A stretch of DNA of 64,000 nt from an uncultured Alteromonadaceae bacterium (lineage in GTDB: Bacteria; Pseudomonadota; Gammaproteobacteria; Enterobacterales; Alteromonadaceae): assembly GCA_947503265.1 (NCBI GenBank), contig CANNDC010000012.1, positions 62,001 to 126,000 of the forward strand. Reading direction: 5' to 3'. Every line of letters starts with the position of its first letter. Positions within the stretch are counted from its first letter, which is position 1. Under the pieces are notes generated by a model. The model had not been told where the DNA came from. It worked only from the letters and a program-made list of their open reading frames with translations, and searched no databases. This document shows, piece by piece, positions 47,933 through 57,000 of the stretch. Both the position numbers and the translations under genes were made by a program.

Positions 47933-48430
47933 CTGAAAACTTCCCAAAATATATATCTACAACCGATTGCTCTTTTAATCTCCCTTACCTTTGATTTTAC
48001 AAGTTACATTTCCATTGCACTTTCGTTCTAAGTTGTAATTAATTGTTATATAAGCATTTTATATGCCAGCTACTAGTCCTTAAAGGCCTGTAATTGTAAA
48101 CATTTTGTGAATCCAAATTTATTACGAAATTATTTTCACTATCGATAAATCCAACAACCATAGAGTTTTCATGCCCTTGCAAACAGGGTCAATATTTTTG
48201 TTATAGGCCTCAATATTCTTTTTGCTTCCGTTACCTAGTTAGTTTTTTTTAGTCTTCAGAAGACCCATGCTCGCTGGTCACCCGAAAAAAGAATCGAATT
48301 ATGTTCTGTTTTAGAGCATTCAACGAACGAATTTGGGTAACCGCAAGCAGGCTCCGAGAATAAAAGTGGAGATTAAACCACTCACCATGATGAATAAAAA
48401 ACTCACAAAAATTGCAGTTTGGGGAACACT
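47933..48430. promoter_or_regulatory. Long divergent region between LysR and TonB receptor genes
   Basis: This 498-bp AT-rich stretch separates the two divergent genes and must hold both promoters and a long leader for the receptor. A perfect inverted repeat ATATAA-N5-TTATAT (48048-48064) could be a LysR site; it also fits the ATA-N9-TAT form described for Nac sites. No riboswitch or small RNA is recognised, though several weak hairpins occur near 48340-48400. Confidence 0.4.
48048..48064. promoter_or_regulatory. Inverted repeat, candidate LysR operator
   Basis: ATATAA (48048-48053) and TTATAT (48059-48064) form a perfect dyad with a 5-base spacer, about 115 bp upstream of the LysR start. 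It includes ATA-N9-TAT. Such AT-rich dyads occur by chance, so confidence is low. Confidence 0.3.
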
Positions 48431-50977
48431 ATGAAGTATAAAAAAATAACAACATCAATAATGGTTGCACTAGCTGGCAACGCTTTAAACTTGGCTTCGT
48501 TCAATTATTCATTGGCAGAAGAAGCAGATGATGATGTAGAAAAAATTGCTGTGGTCGGTGCACGTGGAGCACCGAGGTCAGTAACCAGCTCCCCCGTGCC
48601 TGTTGACGTATTGAGTGCTGATGACATTAGTTCAGTGGCGTTTTCAGACATGAATGATGTAATGAAAACACTGGTTCCATCATACACACTTTCAAGGCAA
48701 CCAATATCTGACGGTGGAACCTTTATTCGTCCAGCACAGCTTAGGGGATTGCCAACGGATAAAACCCTAGTATTAGTTAACTCTAAGAGACGTCACCGGG
48801 CGGCACTAGTTCAAATAGGTGGTTCGGGAACACAAGGGCCCGACTTAGCAACAATACCCACAGCGGCTATTGGTAGCATCGAAGTCTTGCGAGATGGTGC
48901 AGCGGCGCAATATGGATCAGACGCAATTGCTGGAGTCATTAACTTTCAGCTTAAAGACAACTCGGAAGGTGGCTCATTTTCCGCAGAATGGGGACAACAC
49001 TATGAGGGAGACGGTGATCAACTGACCATATCTGGCAATAAGGGATTTGCTATTGGAGATGACGGCTTTTTTAGTATTTCAGCCGAATATTCAGATGCTG
49101 ATGCAACCTATCGCGGACAACAATATTGCGAATCTTGGTTTTGTGTAGACGACCAATCACCTGAATTTATAGCGGCTGCCACTGAGATGGCTCGTTCAGT
49201 TCATGGCTCAGAATTTGTTCAACCTTGGGGGCAACCTCCTACTGAAGGACTTAGAGTCTTTTTCAATACAGGTTATGCAATAAGTAGCGATATTGAACTC
49301 TACGCTTATGGTAATTATTCAGAAAGTGAAGGTGATGGCTCATTCTTTTATCGTTATCCCGGAAATGGCACGATTGAAGATATTCGTCTAGAAGACGGCA
49401 GTGTATGGAGTCCGTTAGAATTTTTTCCAGGCGGTTTTACCCCGCGTTTTGCTGGTGAAATTGCCGATTATTCCTTTGTTGGCGGCGTCAAAGGCATGAC
49501 AGATTCGCTTGGATTTGATGTCAGCGCTCGTTACGGGTTTAACGAAATTTCGTATACGATTTTCAATACTATTAACCCATCCATGGGCAATAATTCTCCA
49601 ACTTCCTTCAATCCGGGGGATCTAAGTAACGAAGAATTCCAAATTCAAGCCGATTTTACCTATGACTTTGAAGAATATGTTCTAGCATTTGGCGCAAGCT
49701 ACATGGAAGAAACCTACGACATAACGGAAGGCGATTTGAATTCTTTCTTTGCTGGCCCTTATGCTGGAACAGACCCTTGGGGATTTTGTGATGGAAGTGC
49801 CACTGATGATGCCGTGGCAAGCGCAATTTCTAATGGCTTAGATTGCGATAACCCTGACGATCCCATATACACTGTAGTGGGTGTCGGCTCCAATGGCTTT
49901 CCTGGCTTTTCCCCTGACTTCTCTGACTCATACGAACGAGATTCATTTGCTGTATATGCCGATGTTTCGGGCGATATTACTGACAGTCTATTTGGTCAAC
50001 TAGCAGTTCGATATGAAGATTATTCGGATTTTGGCTCAGAGCTAGTGTATAAAATTGCGGGGATTTATCAGATTAATGATGAGTTCGCTATACGAAGCTC
50101 ATTTGGAACCGGTTTCCGCGCTCCGACTCCTGGTCAACAAGGTACAACCAACGTTTCAACGCGTCTGCCTAACGGGTTTCCTGTGGCAACCGGCTTGTTC
50201 CCTGCAGGCGGACCTGTTGCTCAAGCCCTCGGAGCAGAGCCGCTTAGACCTGAAAAGTCGACTAACTACACACTTGGTATGACGTATAGCACGGGTAGCT
50301 TTAATCTGACTGTTGATTATTACCATATTTTGCTTGAAGACCGCTTGAATGCTATTTCAACACTCGACGTATCCACAGATCCAACGTCGGGAGACGCTTA
50401 TGAGAACTTCCTCAAGCTAGATGGCGCAGGTGTGCAAGGAGCCAACTCAATTGGTGGCGTGTTCTACTTCCAAAACGTCTTCGATACCATTACCGAAGGG
50501 GTAGATATTGTAGCGACTTACCTACTTGAATCTTCGTTTGGCGATACGCTCTTCACCACTTCATTTAACTATGGAACAAACGAAATTGACTCGGATCCCT
50601 CTGGTGCATTTAACGCTGAAGATACGTTTGATTTGGAGGAAGGTACTCCCAATACACGTGGTGTAGCTTCGGTCAGACACACGTATGAAGATTGGCAAGT
50701 CACAGCAAGATTAAGCTACTACGGCGAATATGAAAATACTCAAAACTCAACCTTGGAAACTATTCAAACTTTCGGTTCAGAGTATATGTTTGATGTTGAA
50801 GGGACGTATCACATAAGCGAAGCACTTTCTCTTTCAGTCGGTGTTCGCAACTTGTTTGATAACTACCCAGATCCAGGCTCCATGGGTGAAACATGTTGTG
50901 GTCGAATCTACCGCTCTGACTCTATCGTTGACTGGCAAGGTGGTTACTACTACTCAAAATTAAATGCTCGATTCTAG
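48431..50977 (+). CDS. TonB-dependent outer-membrane receptor
   Basis: This 848-residue receptor has a signal peptide (cleavage near SLA-EE), a plug domain (SSPVPVDVLSADDI, IEVLRDGAAAQYGSDAIAGVINF) and a 22-strand-type barrel ending KLNARF with a terminal phenylalanine. A TonB-box-like stretch (EKIAVVG) precedes the plug. The substrate class (siderophore, saccharide, or small organic compound) cannot be read; the neighbours (permease, aminotransferase) suggest an amine- or sulfur-containing nutrient. ATG 48431 is preceded by GGGGA; the frame opens at TTG 48419. Confidence 0.92.
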   Translation: MKYKKITTSIMVALAGNALNLASFNYSLAEEADDDVEKIAVVGARGAPRSVTSSPVPVDVLSADDISSVAFSDMNDVMKTLVPSYTLSRQPISDGGTFIRPAQLRGLPTDKTLVLVNSKRRHRAALVQIGGSGTQGPDLATIPTAAIGSIEVLRDGAAAQYGSDAIAGVINFQLKDNSEGGSFSAEWGQHYEGDGDQLTISGNKGFAIGDDGFFSISAEYSDADATYRGQQYCESWFCVDDQSPEFIAAATEMARSVHGSEFVQPWGQPPTEGLRVFFNTGYAISSDIELYAYGNYSESEGDGSFFYRYPGNGTIEDIRLEDGSVWSPLEFFPGGFTPRFAGEIADYSFVGGVKGMTDSLGFDVSARYGFNEISYTIFNTINPSMGNNSPTSFNPGDLSNEEFQIQADFTYDFEEYVLAFGASYMEETYDITEGDLNSFFAGPYAGTDPWGFCDGSATDDAVASAISNGLDCDNPDDPIYTVVGVGSNGFPGFSPDFSDSYERDSFAVYADVSGDITDSLFGQLAVRYEDYSDFGSELVYKIAGIYQINDEFAIRSSFGTGFRAPTPGQQGTTNVSTRLPNGFPVATGLFPAGGPVAQALGAEPLRPEKSTNYTLGMTYSTGSFNLTVDYYHILLEDRLNAISTLDVSTDPTSGDAYENFLKLDGAGVQGANSIGGVFYFQNVFDTITEGVDIVATYLLESSFGDTLFTTSFNYGTNEIDSDPSGAFNAEDTFDLEEGTPNTRGVASVRHTYEDWQVTARLSYYGEYENTQNSTLETIQTFGSEYMFDVEGTYHISEALSLSVGVRNLFDNYPDPGSMGETCCGRIYRSDSIVDWQGGYYYSKLNARF

Positions 50978-51003
50978 TCATGACGACACACTTTAAATTA
51001 GTT

Positions 51004-51045
51004 GGCAGTGAAGCATTGAATTCGCTGCCTGTTATTTTATTTTTT
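51004..51045 (+). terminator. Intrinsic terminator after TonB receptor
   Basis: GGCAGTGAA (51004-51012) pairs with TTCGCTGCC (51021-51029), one G-U pair, 8-base loop, followed by a T-rich tract to 51045. It would separate the receptor from the permease-aminotransferase pair, or set their ratio. Confidence 0.75.
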
Positions 51046-51092
51046 GAAGCGTTCGTCGAGAGTTTCGTCTCTAGTTTTGGAGTACAGCAGTT

Positions 51093-51914
51093 GTGGAGAT
51101 AGAAATAGTTTGGTTTGTGCTAACACTCTGCATAGCCGGAGCAGTGGCAGGTATTACTTCGGGCTTATTTGGCAACGGTGGTGGATTTGTAGTTGTTCCC
51201 GCGCTTTTAGCAGTGTTCCCTTTCTTTTCGCCTTCGTCAGACGATTTAGTGAAGGTTGCAATTGGTACTTCTCTAGCTTCCATAGTGGTATCTAGTGTGC
51301 GCTCAGTTATGGCACATCGTCGGCGCGGAGCGGTTGATTTTGACGTTCTCAAATCTTGGTCAATTTGGATCATATTAGGCGTAATTGGAGGACTGGCAAT
51401 CGCAAACAATACCAGTGCGACTGGGCTGACGATGGTGTTTGCAGGAGGTGTATTTCTCTATTCAATTTACTTCTTGTTTCCTAATCAAGTAGTACGTCCA
51501 GGAATGTCATTTTCAATGCCGACAGGCATTGGAAAGGCGGCTTTGGCCTTTGTAGTCGGAGGATTTTCGGCCTTGTTAGGGATTGGAGGAGGAACACCCA
51601 CCGTCATTACCATGGTGATGTGTAAACGCACGATCCAACAAGCCGTCGCCACTGCCGCGGGGGTTGGTTTTTTGATCGGTTTGCCCGGTGCCTTAGGATT
51701 TTTATTAATGGAGAACGAAGCTTCTTCTTCCATGCCATTTGGCACTGTTGGTTTTATCAACATACCAGCATTAATCGCAGTCAGTATCGGTTCAATTATG
51801 ACTGCTCCTATAGGTGCTTCTATGGCACATAAATTTAGCGAAAAGATGCTCAAACGACTTTTCGGTATTTATCTAGTGATCATCTCTGTTTCGATGTTCA
51901 CAAAAGCAATGTAA
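51093..51914 (+). CDS. TauE/SafE-family membrane permease
   Basis: This 273-residue protein has about eight membrane helices in two similar halves (GITSGLFGNGGGFVVVPAL in the first, GGFSALLGIGGGTPTVITMV in the second), the duplicated pattern of TauE/SafE sulfite or organosulfur exporters. Substrates of most members are unknown. Start is GTG 51093, with TTGGAG ten bases upstream. It is followed 29 bp later by the aminotransferase gene with which it is probably cotranscribed. Confidence 0.87.
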   Translation: MEIEIVWFVLTLCIAGAVAGITSGLFGNGGGFVVVPALLAVFPFFSPSSDDLVKVAIGTSLASIVVSSVRSVMAHRRRGAVDFDVLKSWSIWIILGVIGGLAIANNTSATGLTMVFAGGVFLYSIYFLFPNQVVRPGMSFSMPTGIGKAALAFVVGGFSALLGIGGGTPTVITMVMCKRTIQQAVATAAGVGFLIGLPGALGFLLMENEASSSMPFGTVGFINIPALIAVSIGSIMTAPIGASMAHKFSEKMLKRLFGIYLVIISVSMFTKAM

Positions 51915-51943
51915 ACATCGCACACATATAAGAGGAAAAAATA

Positions 51944-53119
51944 ATGAATTATAATCCGTCTAGGCGTTTGTTTTTAGAAGGTACGATAGCAGCGTCAGCT
52001 GCAGGTGCTTCAGGTCTCATTCTACCATCGGCAGGGCTCGCGTCTGCTAAATCAGCAAAAGAGCCGTTATTCTATGGTCCAAAACCCGGAATAGCCAAGC
52101 TCAATGCCAATGAAAACCCGTTTGGACCAAGTCCAGATGCTTTAAAAGCCATAGTAGAGGCCAGCAGCAAAGGAGGCGCATACTATGCATACAATGCAGG
52201 AATGCGCTTGCGCGACATGATTGCCGAACACAACAATTTAAAACCAGCTAATATTGCCATTACTGCAGGTTCAAGTCTCATACTATCTTTCGCTGCGCTA
52301 GCTGCAACAAGTAAAGGCGTCATTTTGGGGCCAGATTTATTCTGGGACACAACGTCCAAATCGCCAATCAGACAAGGTGGTCCAGAAATAAAACGAGTTC
52401 CCAACACGGCGGATTTAGATATTAATTTGGATGCTCTGTACGAAGCTATTGATGACAATGTTGCCATGGTCCACGTATGTAATCCCAATAATCCTACTGG
52501 AAAAATTGTTGATCCGATGAAACTCAAAGAGTTTTGTATTAAAGCGTCAAAGAAAACGCTTGTGTTAGTTGATGAAGCCTATAATGAGCTGATTGAAAAC
52601 GGCCCTAAGCATTCAATGATTCCATTGATTAATCAAGGTCATAACATTATCGTAGCTCGCACTTTTTCCAAGATTTATGGCTTAGCAGGGATGCGTGTCG
52701 GCTACATGTTGGGATCTGAAGAAAACATCAAGTGGATCACTAATTACGGACTTGGCGGTTACTCAATGAACCAAGCTGGACTGGCGGCGGCAATAGCGAG
52801 TTACAATGACAAAGCCTTTATGACATTCTCAATGGATAAAGTGATGGAAGCAAAAGACATCATATATAGCGCAGTCAAAGCCAATGGACTGACTGCCCTT
52901 CCCTCTAGTACAAATTTTGTGTTTGTGAATTTGGGTAAAGATGGTGATGCCAACACATTTAGAGCGGCCATGGAAAAGCAAAATGTGCATATTCGGGGTC
53001 AATATCGCACCTACAAACCTTGGTCACGGGTCAGTACTGGTCGTATTAACGATGTCAAAATGTACGCCAATGCCATGCCAAAGGCACTTGAAGAAATGTA
53101 TAAAAAAGTTAAGGCGTAA
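51944..53119 (+). CDS. HisC-like PLP aminotransferase with twin-arginine signal
   Basis: This 391-residue fold-type I aminotransferase has the PLP-binding lysine in ARTFSKIYGLAGMRVGY, NPNNPTGK, and VDEAYNEL, as in histidinol-phosphate-type enzymes. Unusually, the N terminus (SRRLFLEG followed by a hydrophobic alanine-rich stretch and ASA) is a twin-arginine signal, so the enzyme is probably exported folded to the periplasm. It is downstream of the TauE/SafE permease and the TonB receptor. The role may be transamination of an imported compound; I do not assign a substrate. Full length apart from the signal. Confidence 0.88.
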   Translation: MNYNPSRRLFLEGTIAASAAGASGLILPSAGLASAKSAKEPLFYGPKPGIAKLNANENPFGPSPDALKAIVEASSKGGAYYAYNAGMRLRDMIAEHNNLKPANIAITAGSSLILSFAALAATSKGVILGPDLFWDTTSKSPIRQGGPEIKRVPNTADLDINLDALYEAIDDNVAMVHVCNPNNPTGKIVDPMKLKEFCIKASKKTLVLVDEAYNELIENGPKHSMIPLINQGHNIIVARTFSKIYGLAGMRVGYMLGSEENIKWITNYGLGGYSMNQAGLAAAIASYNDKAFMTFSMDKVMEAKDIIYSAVKANGLTALPSSTNFVFVNLGKDGDANTFRAAMEKQNVHIRGQYRTYKPWSRVSTGRINDVKMYANAMPKALEEMYKKVKA

Positions 53120-53127
53120 ATGCACCA

Positions 53128-53216
53128 ATAAGACCGTTAACTAGCCCCGTTAAACCTAGGCCCGTTAAATCTAGGCCTATTGAACCTAGGCCTATTGAAC
53201 ATAGTTAGCGGTCTTA
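53128..53216. repeat. 15-nt tandem repeats enclosed by a 15-bp inverted repeat
   Basis: Between two convergent genes, four to five 15-base units run from 53131 to 53205. The best-conserved are 53146-53160, 53161-53175, 53176-53190 and 53191-53205 (pattern CCCGTTAAACCTAGG or CCTATTGAACCTAGG). They are enclosed by arms TAAGACCGTTAACTA (53129-53143) and TAGTTAGCGGTCTTA (53202-53216), complementary with one G-U pair. The right arm overlaps the stop codon of the response-regulator gene. It may act as a bidirectional terminator with an expandable loop; no T tract follows. Confidence 0.7.
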
Positions 53217-54089
53217 TGACTCAAGTATTCTAATCGATATGGCTGCAGCAGAAGTACGGTTATCAACCCCTAGCTTGCGGTAAATTTGCTCAAGATGTTT
53301 GTTTGCGGTACGTGGACTCATAGACAATATCTGCGAAATTTCCCAATTTGTTTTGCCGTAAGAAACCCAATACAACACTTCAGATTCGCGCTTGGTTAAA
53401 GGAAGCTCCTGCTGCAAGTCGCTCGGCGATTTAGTTACTTTGGTTTCCAGTATTTTCAATAGGTGTTTATCCCCTTGACGTCTCTCGTACATAATTTCAA
53501 TGGGCGAACTAAAGCAGTTCAGGTTGAGATTTGACTTGGGTTCAGAAATAAGCCACTGAGACAATTGCTCTGACAATGTTGCCCACGGGCTTTTGTCATT
53601 TTGGGCAATCTCATCAATCATTTTGTGCACTTTAGGGGTAGCCCAAGATAGGCGTCCTTGTTGGTTGACACAAAACACATTATTTCCAGCATGATCAAGG
53701 GCATCTTGGGCACTTAGGGTCAACTTTGCTGTTTGAATGTGGGTTTTTAACCGAGCAATCACTTCGTCGGGAGAAATAGGTTTGGTGACATAGTCAATTC
53801 CTCCGGCTTCTAACCCCTTAACAATATCTTCAACATCAGACAAACCTGTCATAAATATTATCGGCAAATTAGGCCTTGTTTGCTTGAGTCGCCTGCAAGT
53901 TTCGAAACCATCCATTTCTGGCATCATGGCATCTAGCAATACCACATCTGGCTCAACTTTTTCCGCTATTGCCAGCGCTTGTATACCATTTAACGCCACT
54001 AACGCTGTATACCCTTGGCTATTGAGAGCCACGTTTAACATACCCAAAGATTCTGGAGAATCGTCTACTACTAGAACTACATTATCCAT
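53214..54089 (-). CDS. LuxR-type response regulator, partner of the permease-kinase
   Basis: This 291-residue regulator has a receiver domain (D9, D10 acid pocket, phospho-acceptor D53 in LLDAMMPEMDG, K-P at VTKPIS), a linker of about 90 residues that resembles a degenerate PAS region (NVFCVNQQGRLSWATPKVHKM), and a C-terminal LuxR HTH (LTKRESEVLYWVSYGKTNWEISQIL). ATG 54089 is preceded by GGGAG at seven bases and overlaps the kinase stop by eight bases, so the two are coupled. The likely target is the divergent porin-urt operon (inference). Confidence 0.9.
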   Translation of the reverse strand: MDNVVLVVDDSPESLGMLNVALNSQGYTALVALNGIQALAIAEKVEPDVVLLDAMMPEMDGFETCRRLKQTRPNLPIIFMTGLSDVEDIVKGLEAGGIDYVTKPISPDEVIARLKTHIQTAKLTLSAQDALDHAGNNVFCVNQQGRLSWATPKVHKMIDEIAQNDKSPWATLSEQLSQWLISEPKSNLNLNCFSSPIEIMYERRQGDKHLLKILETKVTKSPSDLQQELPLTKRESEVLYWVSYGKTNWEISQILSMSPRTANKHLEQIYRKLGVDNRTSAAAISIRILES

Positions 54090-57000
54090 CACACAGCTCC
54101 CCTAAGTAGGTGATTATTTTTGGAAAGTTGCATAGCGAAATGTATGCATGCAACTCAGAACTAACTTCGTTTGGAAAAGCATACTGGTCTTCCAATTCCA
54201 TCAGCTTGTTTTTGAACCCTGACAGGTAACCTATCTCTGCTAATGAGATCAATATCTTATATTGTTCATTGGTGACAGGCTTTTTAGCGATTTGACTTAC
54301 CGATACCGTATTTTCAGCATCGTAATGGGTGTCTTTCTGTTGATATTGCCACTGAATATCCATCAACTCGCCGATTGAACTCAACAACGCATTTAAGTTA
54401 ACCGGTTTGGCAATATAGCCATTGTGATATTGGTCTGCGGCAAGGTTCGCATCTGCATCTCGCGCATTTGCAGACACCATAAGTATGGGCATAGTGAAAG
54501 ATTGTTCACGAATTTGAGCTGACATTTGCCAACCATCAATTTCAGGCATTCTGACGTCCAACAGAATCAAATCGATTTTCTCTTTGCGTAAAAAGTCGAA
54601 TCCTTTTTTGGCATCTTCAGCTAGGCAAACTGCGAAACCCAAAGGAGAGAGTAAGTCCTGCATGAGTTTACGTTGATTGAAGTCATCATCCACTACCAAA
54701 ATAGTTTTTCGAGTTCCGTGATAACCAATCGCTTTGCCCTGATTAGTCTCTGGCGCATTAATATTTTTTGTCAGTTGAACCAAGAGTAAACGTAAATGGA
54801 AAGTAGAACCTTGGCCTAACGTGCTTTCTAGCGTTATCTCCCCTCCCATCAGCTCAGCCAAAGAACGAGAAATGGTTAATCCCAACCCAGTTCCACCAAT
54901 GGCTTGAGTGTGGGTGTTCCTAACTTGCTCAAAGGGTTTAAAAATAAGTTCACGATCGCTTTCAGCAATACCAATTCCAGAGTCTTGAATGGTGAAATGG
55001 GCAACCTGATTGCGATAACTTATCTTCAGTATCACACTGCCCTTTTCGGTATATTTAATTGCGTTAGAAATGAGATTAATCAATATTTGCCTGAAACGCT
55101 GTTTATCGGCTGCCACGTAATCAGGCATGTTTGGGCAAGACTCATAGATAAATTCGAGATTCTTTTGCGCCGCTTTCATTTGAAACATATCGACTAACTG
55201 CTGCATCACCACTTTCAGGTTAAATTCATCTCGTTGTAGTGTGAGCCTTCCCGCTTCTATCTTGGAAATCTCCAGCAAGCCTTCAATGAGATCCGTTAGA
55301 TGTTCGCCGTTACGTTTAACAATGCTCAACGTTTCTCGCTGCTTAGCAGGGAAGCTCTCGTCTTGGCTCATTAACTGTGCGTAGCCTAGCATCACGTTCA
55401 GTGGAGTACGTAATTCGTGGCTTAACCCTGCTAGATAGCGACTTTTTGCCTCGTTTGCCGATTCAGCAACCACTTTTGCATCCTTTAAAGCAAGTGAAGT
55501 TTTCTCGTGTGCTTTGATTTCTTTGGCGAGCGTTGTAGTGAGAGATCGCAGTTCTTTCAACGCGGATAAACTACCACTTCTAGCGAGAATAAACAGCCAA
55601 CTTACCACGCCAATAATGATCAATATTAGAAAAAATATTTTAACTAGGGTCACTGCAAAGACCTGTTTTACTCCTTCGTCATCTACTGGAACTTGCAAAT
55701 AGACAAGGAACAAAATACCTGCAGCAATCAAGCTCATACCTAGAGTGACAGCAACAAACTGGGCTAACGGTGAAGTCATTGATTTAAGTAAATCAATCGT
55801 TAAAAAGCGTCGAAAGAATCGATGGGATTGTTTGGAAAGTGTCGCGTCAGTTCGACATTGGTCGCCACAACGAACGTCGAGTGAACAACAAAGAGAGCAA
55901 ATCGGCTTTTGATAAGCTGGACAATAAGACATGTCTTCGTGATCAAACTCGTTTTCGCAAATATGGCAAAGGGTTGATTCGTTAATTTGCGGCTGTTGAT
56001 TGTCCGCAAGGTAATATCGCCCTTTCGTGATGTAGCCAATCAGAGGAACAGTAATAAAAGGTAAGCCACATGCAATAAAGGAAGCAAACGCTTTGGCCGT
56101 CTCTCCATACCATCCAAAGTGTGCAGTAAAACCAGCGAAGGTAGCGATGAGCATGGAGCCTACGCCTACTGGATTAATGTCGTACAATTTAGACCGTTTG
56201 AATTCGATGTGTTTAGGGCTCAAGCCTAAATATTTGTTGATTGTCAGGTCAGCGGCAACAGAACATAGCCACGCGAGCACGACAACAGAATACACCGATA
56301 ACATCTTTTCTATTGTCTGATAAATACCGAGTTCCATTAACAACAGTGCGATAGCGACATTAAATATCATCCACACAACTCTTCCCGGATGGTTATGGGT
56401 GACGCGTGAAAAAAAGTTTGACCATGCTAAGGATCCTGCATAAGCATTGGCTACATTGATTTTCAATTGCGATATAACCACGAAAAGGCAAGCGACCACT
56501 AAGGTGACGCTTGGATTGTCAAAAACCAGACTAAAAGCGAGTTGATACATATGTGCCGGATCATCGGCCAAATCGAATGGCACACCTTGCTGTAAGGCGA
56601 AAAATGCGAGAAACGAACCAAGAAAAAGCTTTAACCCGCCAAAAATGATCCAACCTGGACCGGCTGAAACCAGCGCAAGCCACCAGCGCCATTGACGCTT
56701 TTTGGGTTTTTCAGGCAAAAATCGTAGGAAATCAACTTGCTCTCCAATTTGTGCCACCAGCGAGAGTAATACAGCAGAGGCCGCACCAAAAAGCAGTACA
56801 TTGAAAGCGCCATCAGACTCACCTGTAGCACCTGAAAAATTAATCCATTGATCGAAGTCACTATCTGGATGAGTAAACACGAAATACAAAGGAGTAAGTT
56901 GTAAAATTATCCAGACAGGCTGGCTCCAGACCTGAAATCGACTAATGTAAGCAATTCCGTGAGTTACCAAAGGCAACACTGCTAACGCACTAATAATGTA

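Noticed and set aside
47933..48430. Riboswitch ahead of the TonB receptor (for example cobalamin)
   Set aside because: No B12-box or other conserved aptamer core could be found by eye; hairpins are weak.
51044..51295. Plus-strand frame of 83 codons at the start of TauE/SafE gene
   Set aside because: It overlaps the clearly recognisable permease in another frame and has low-quality composition.
53128..53216. CRISPR array
   Set aside because: Units are only 15 bases, directly abutting without spacers, and no cas gene is nearby.
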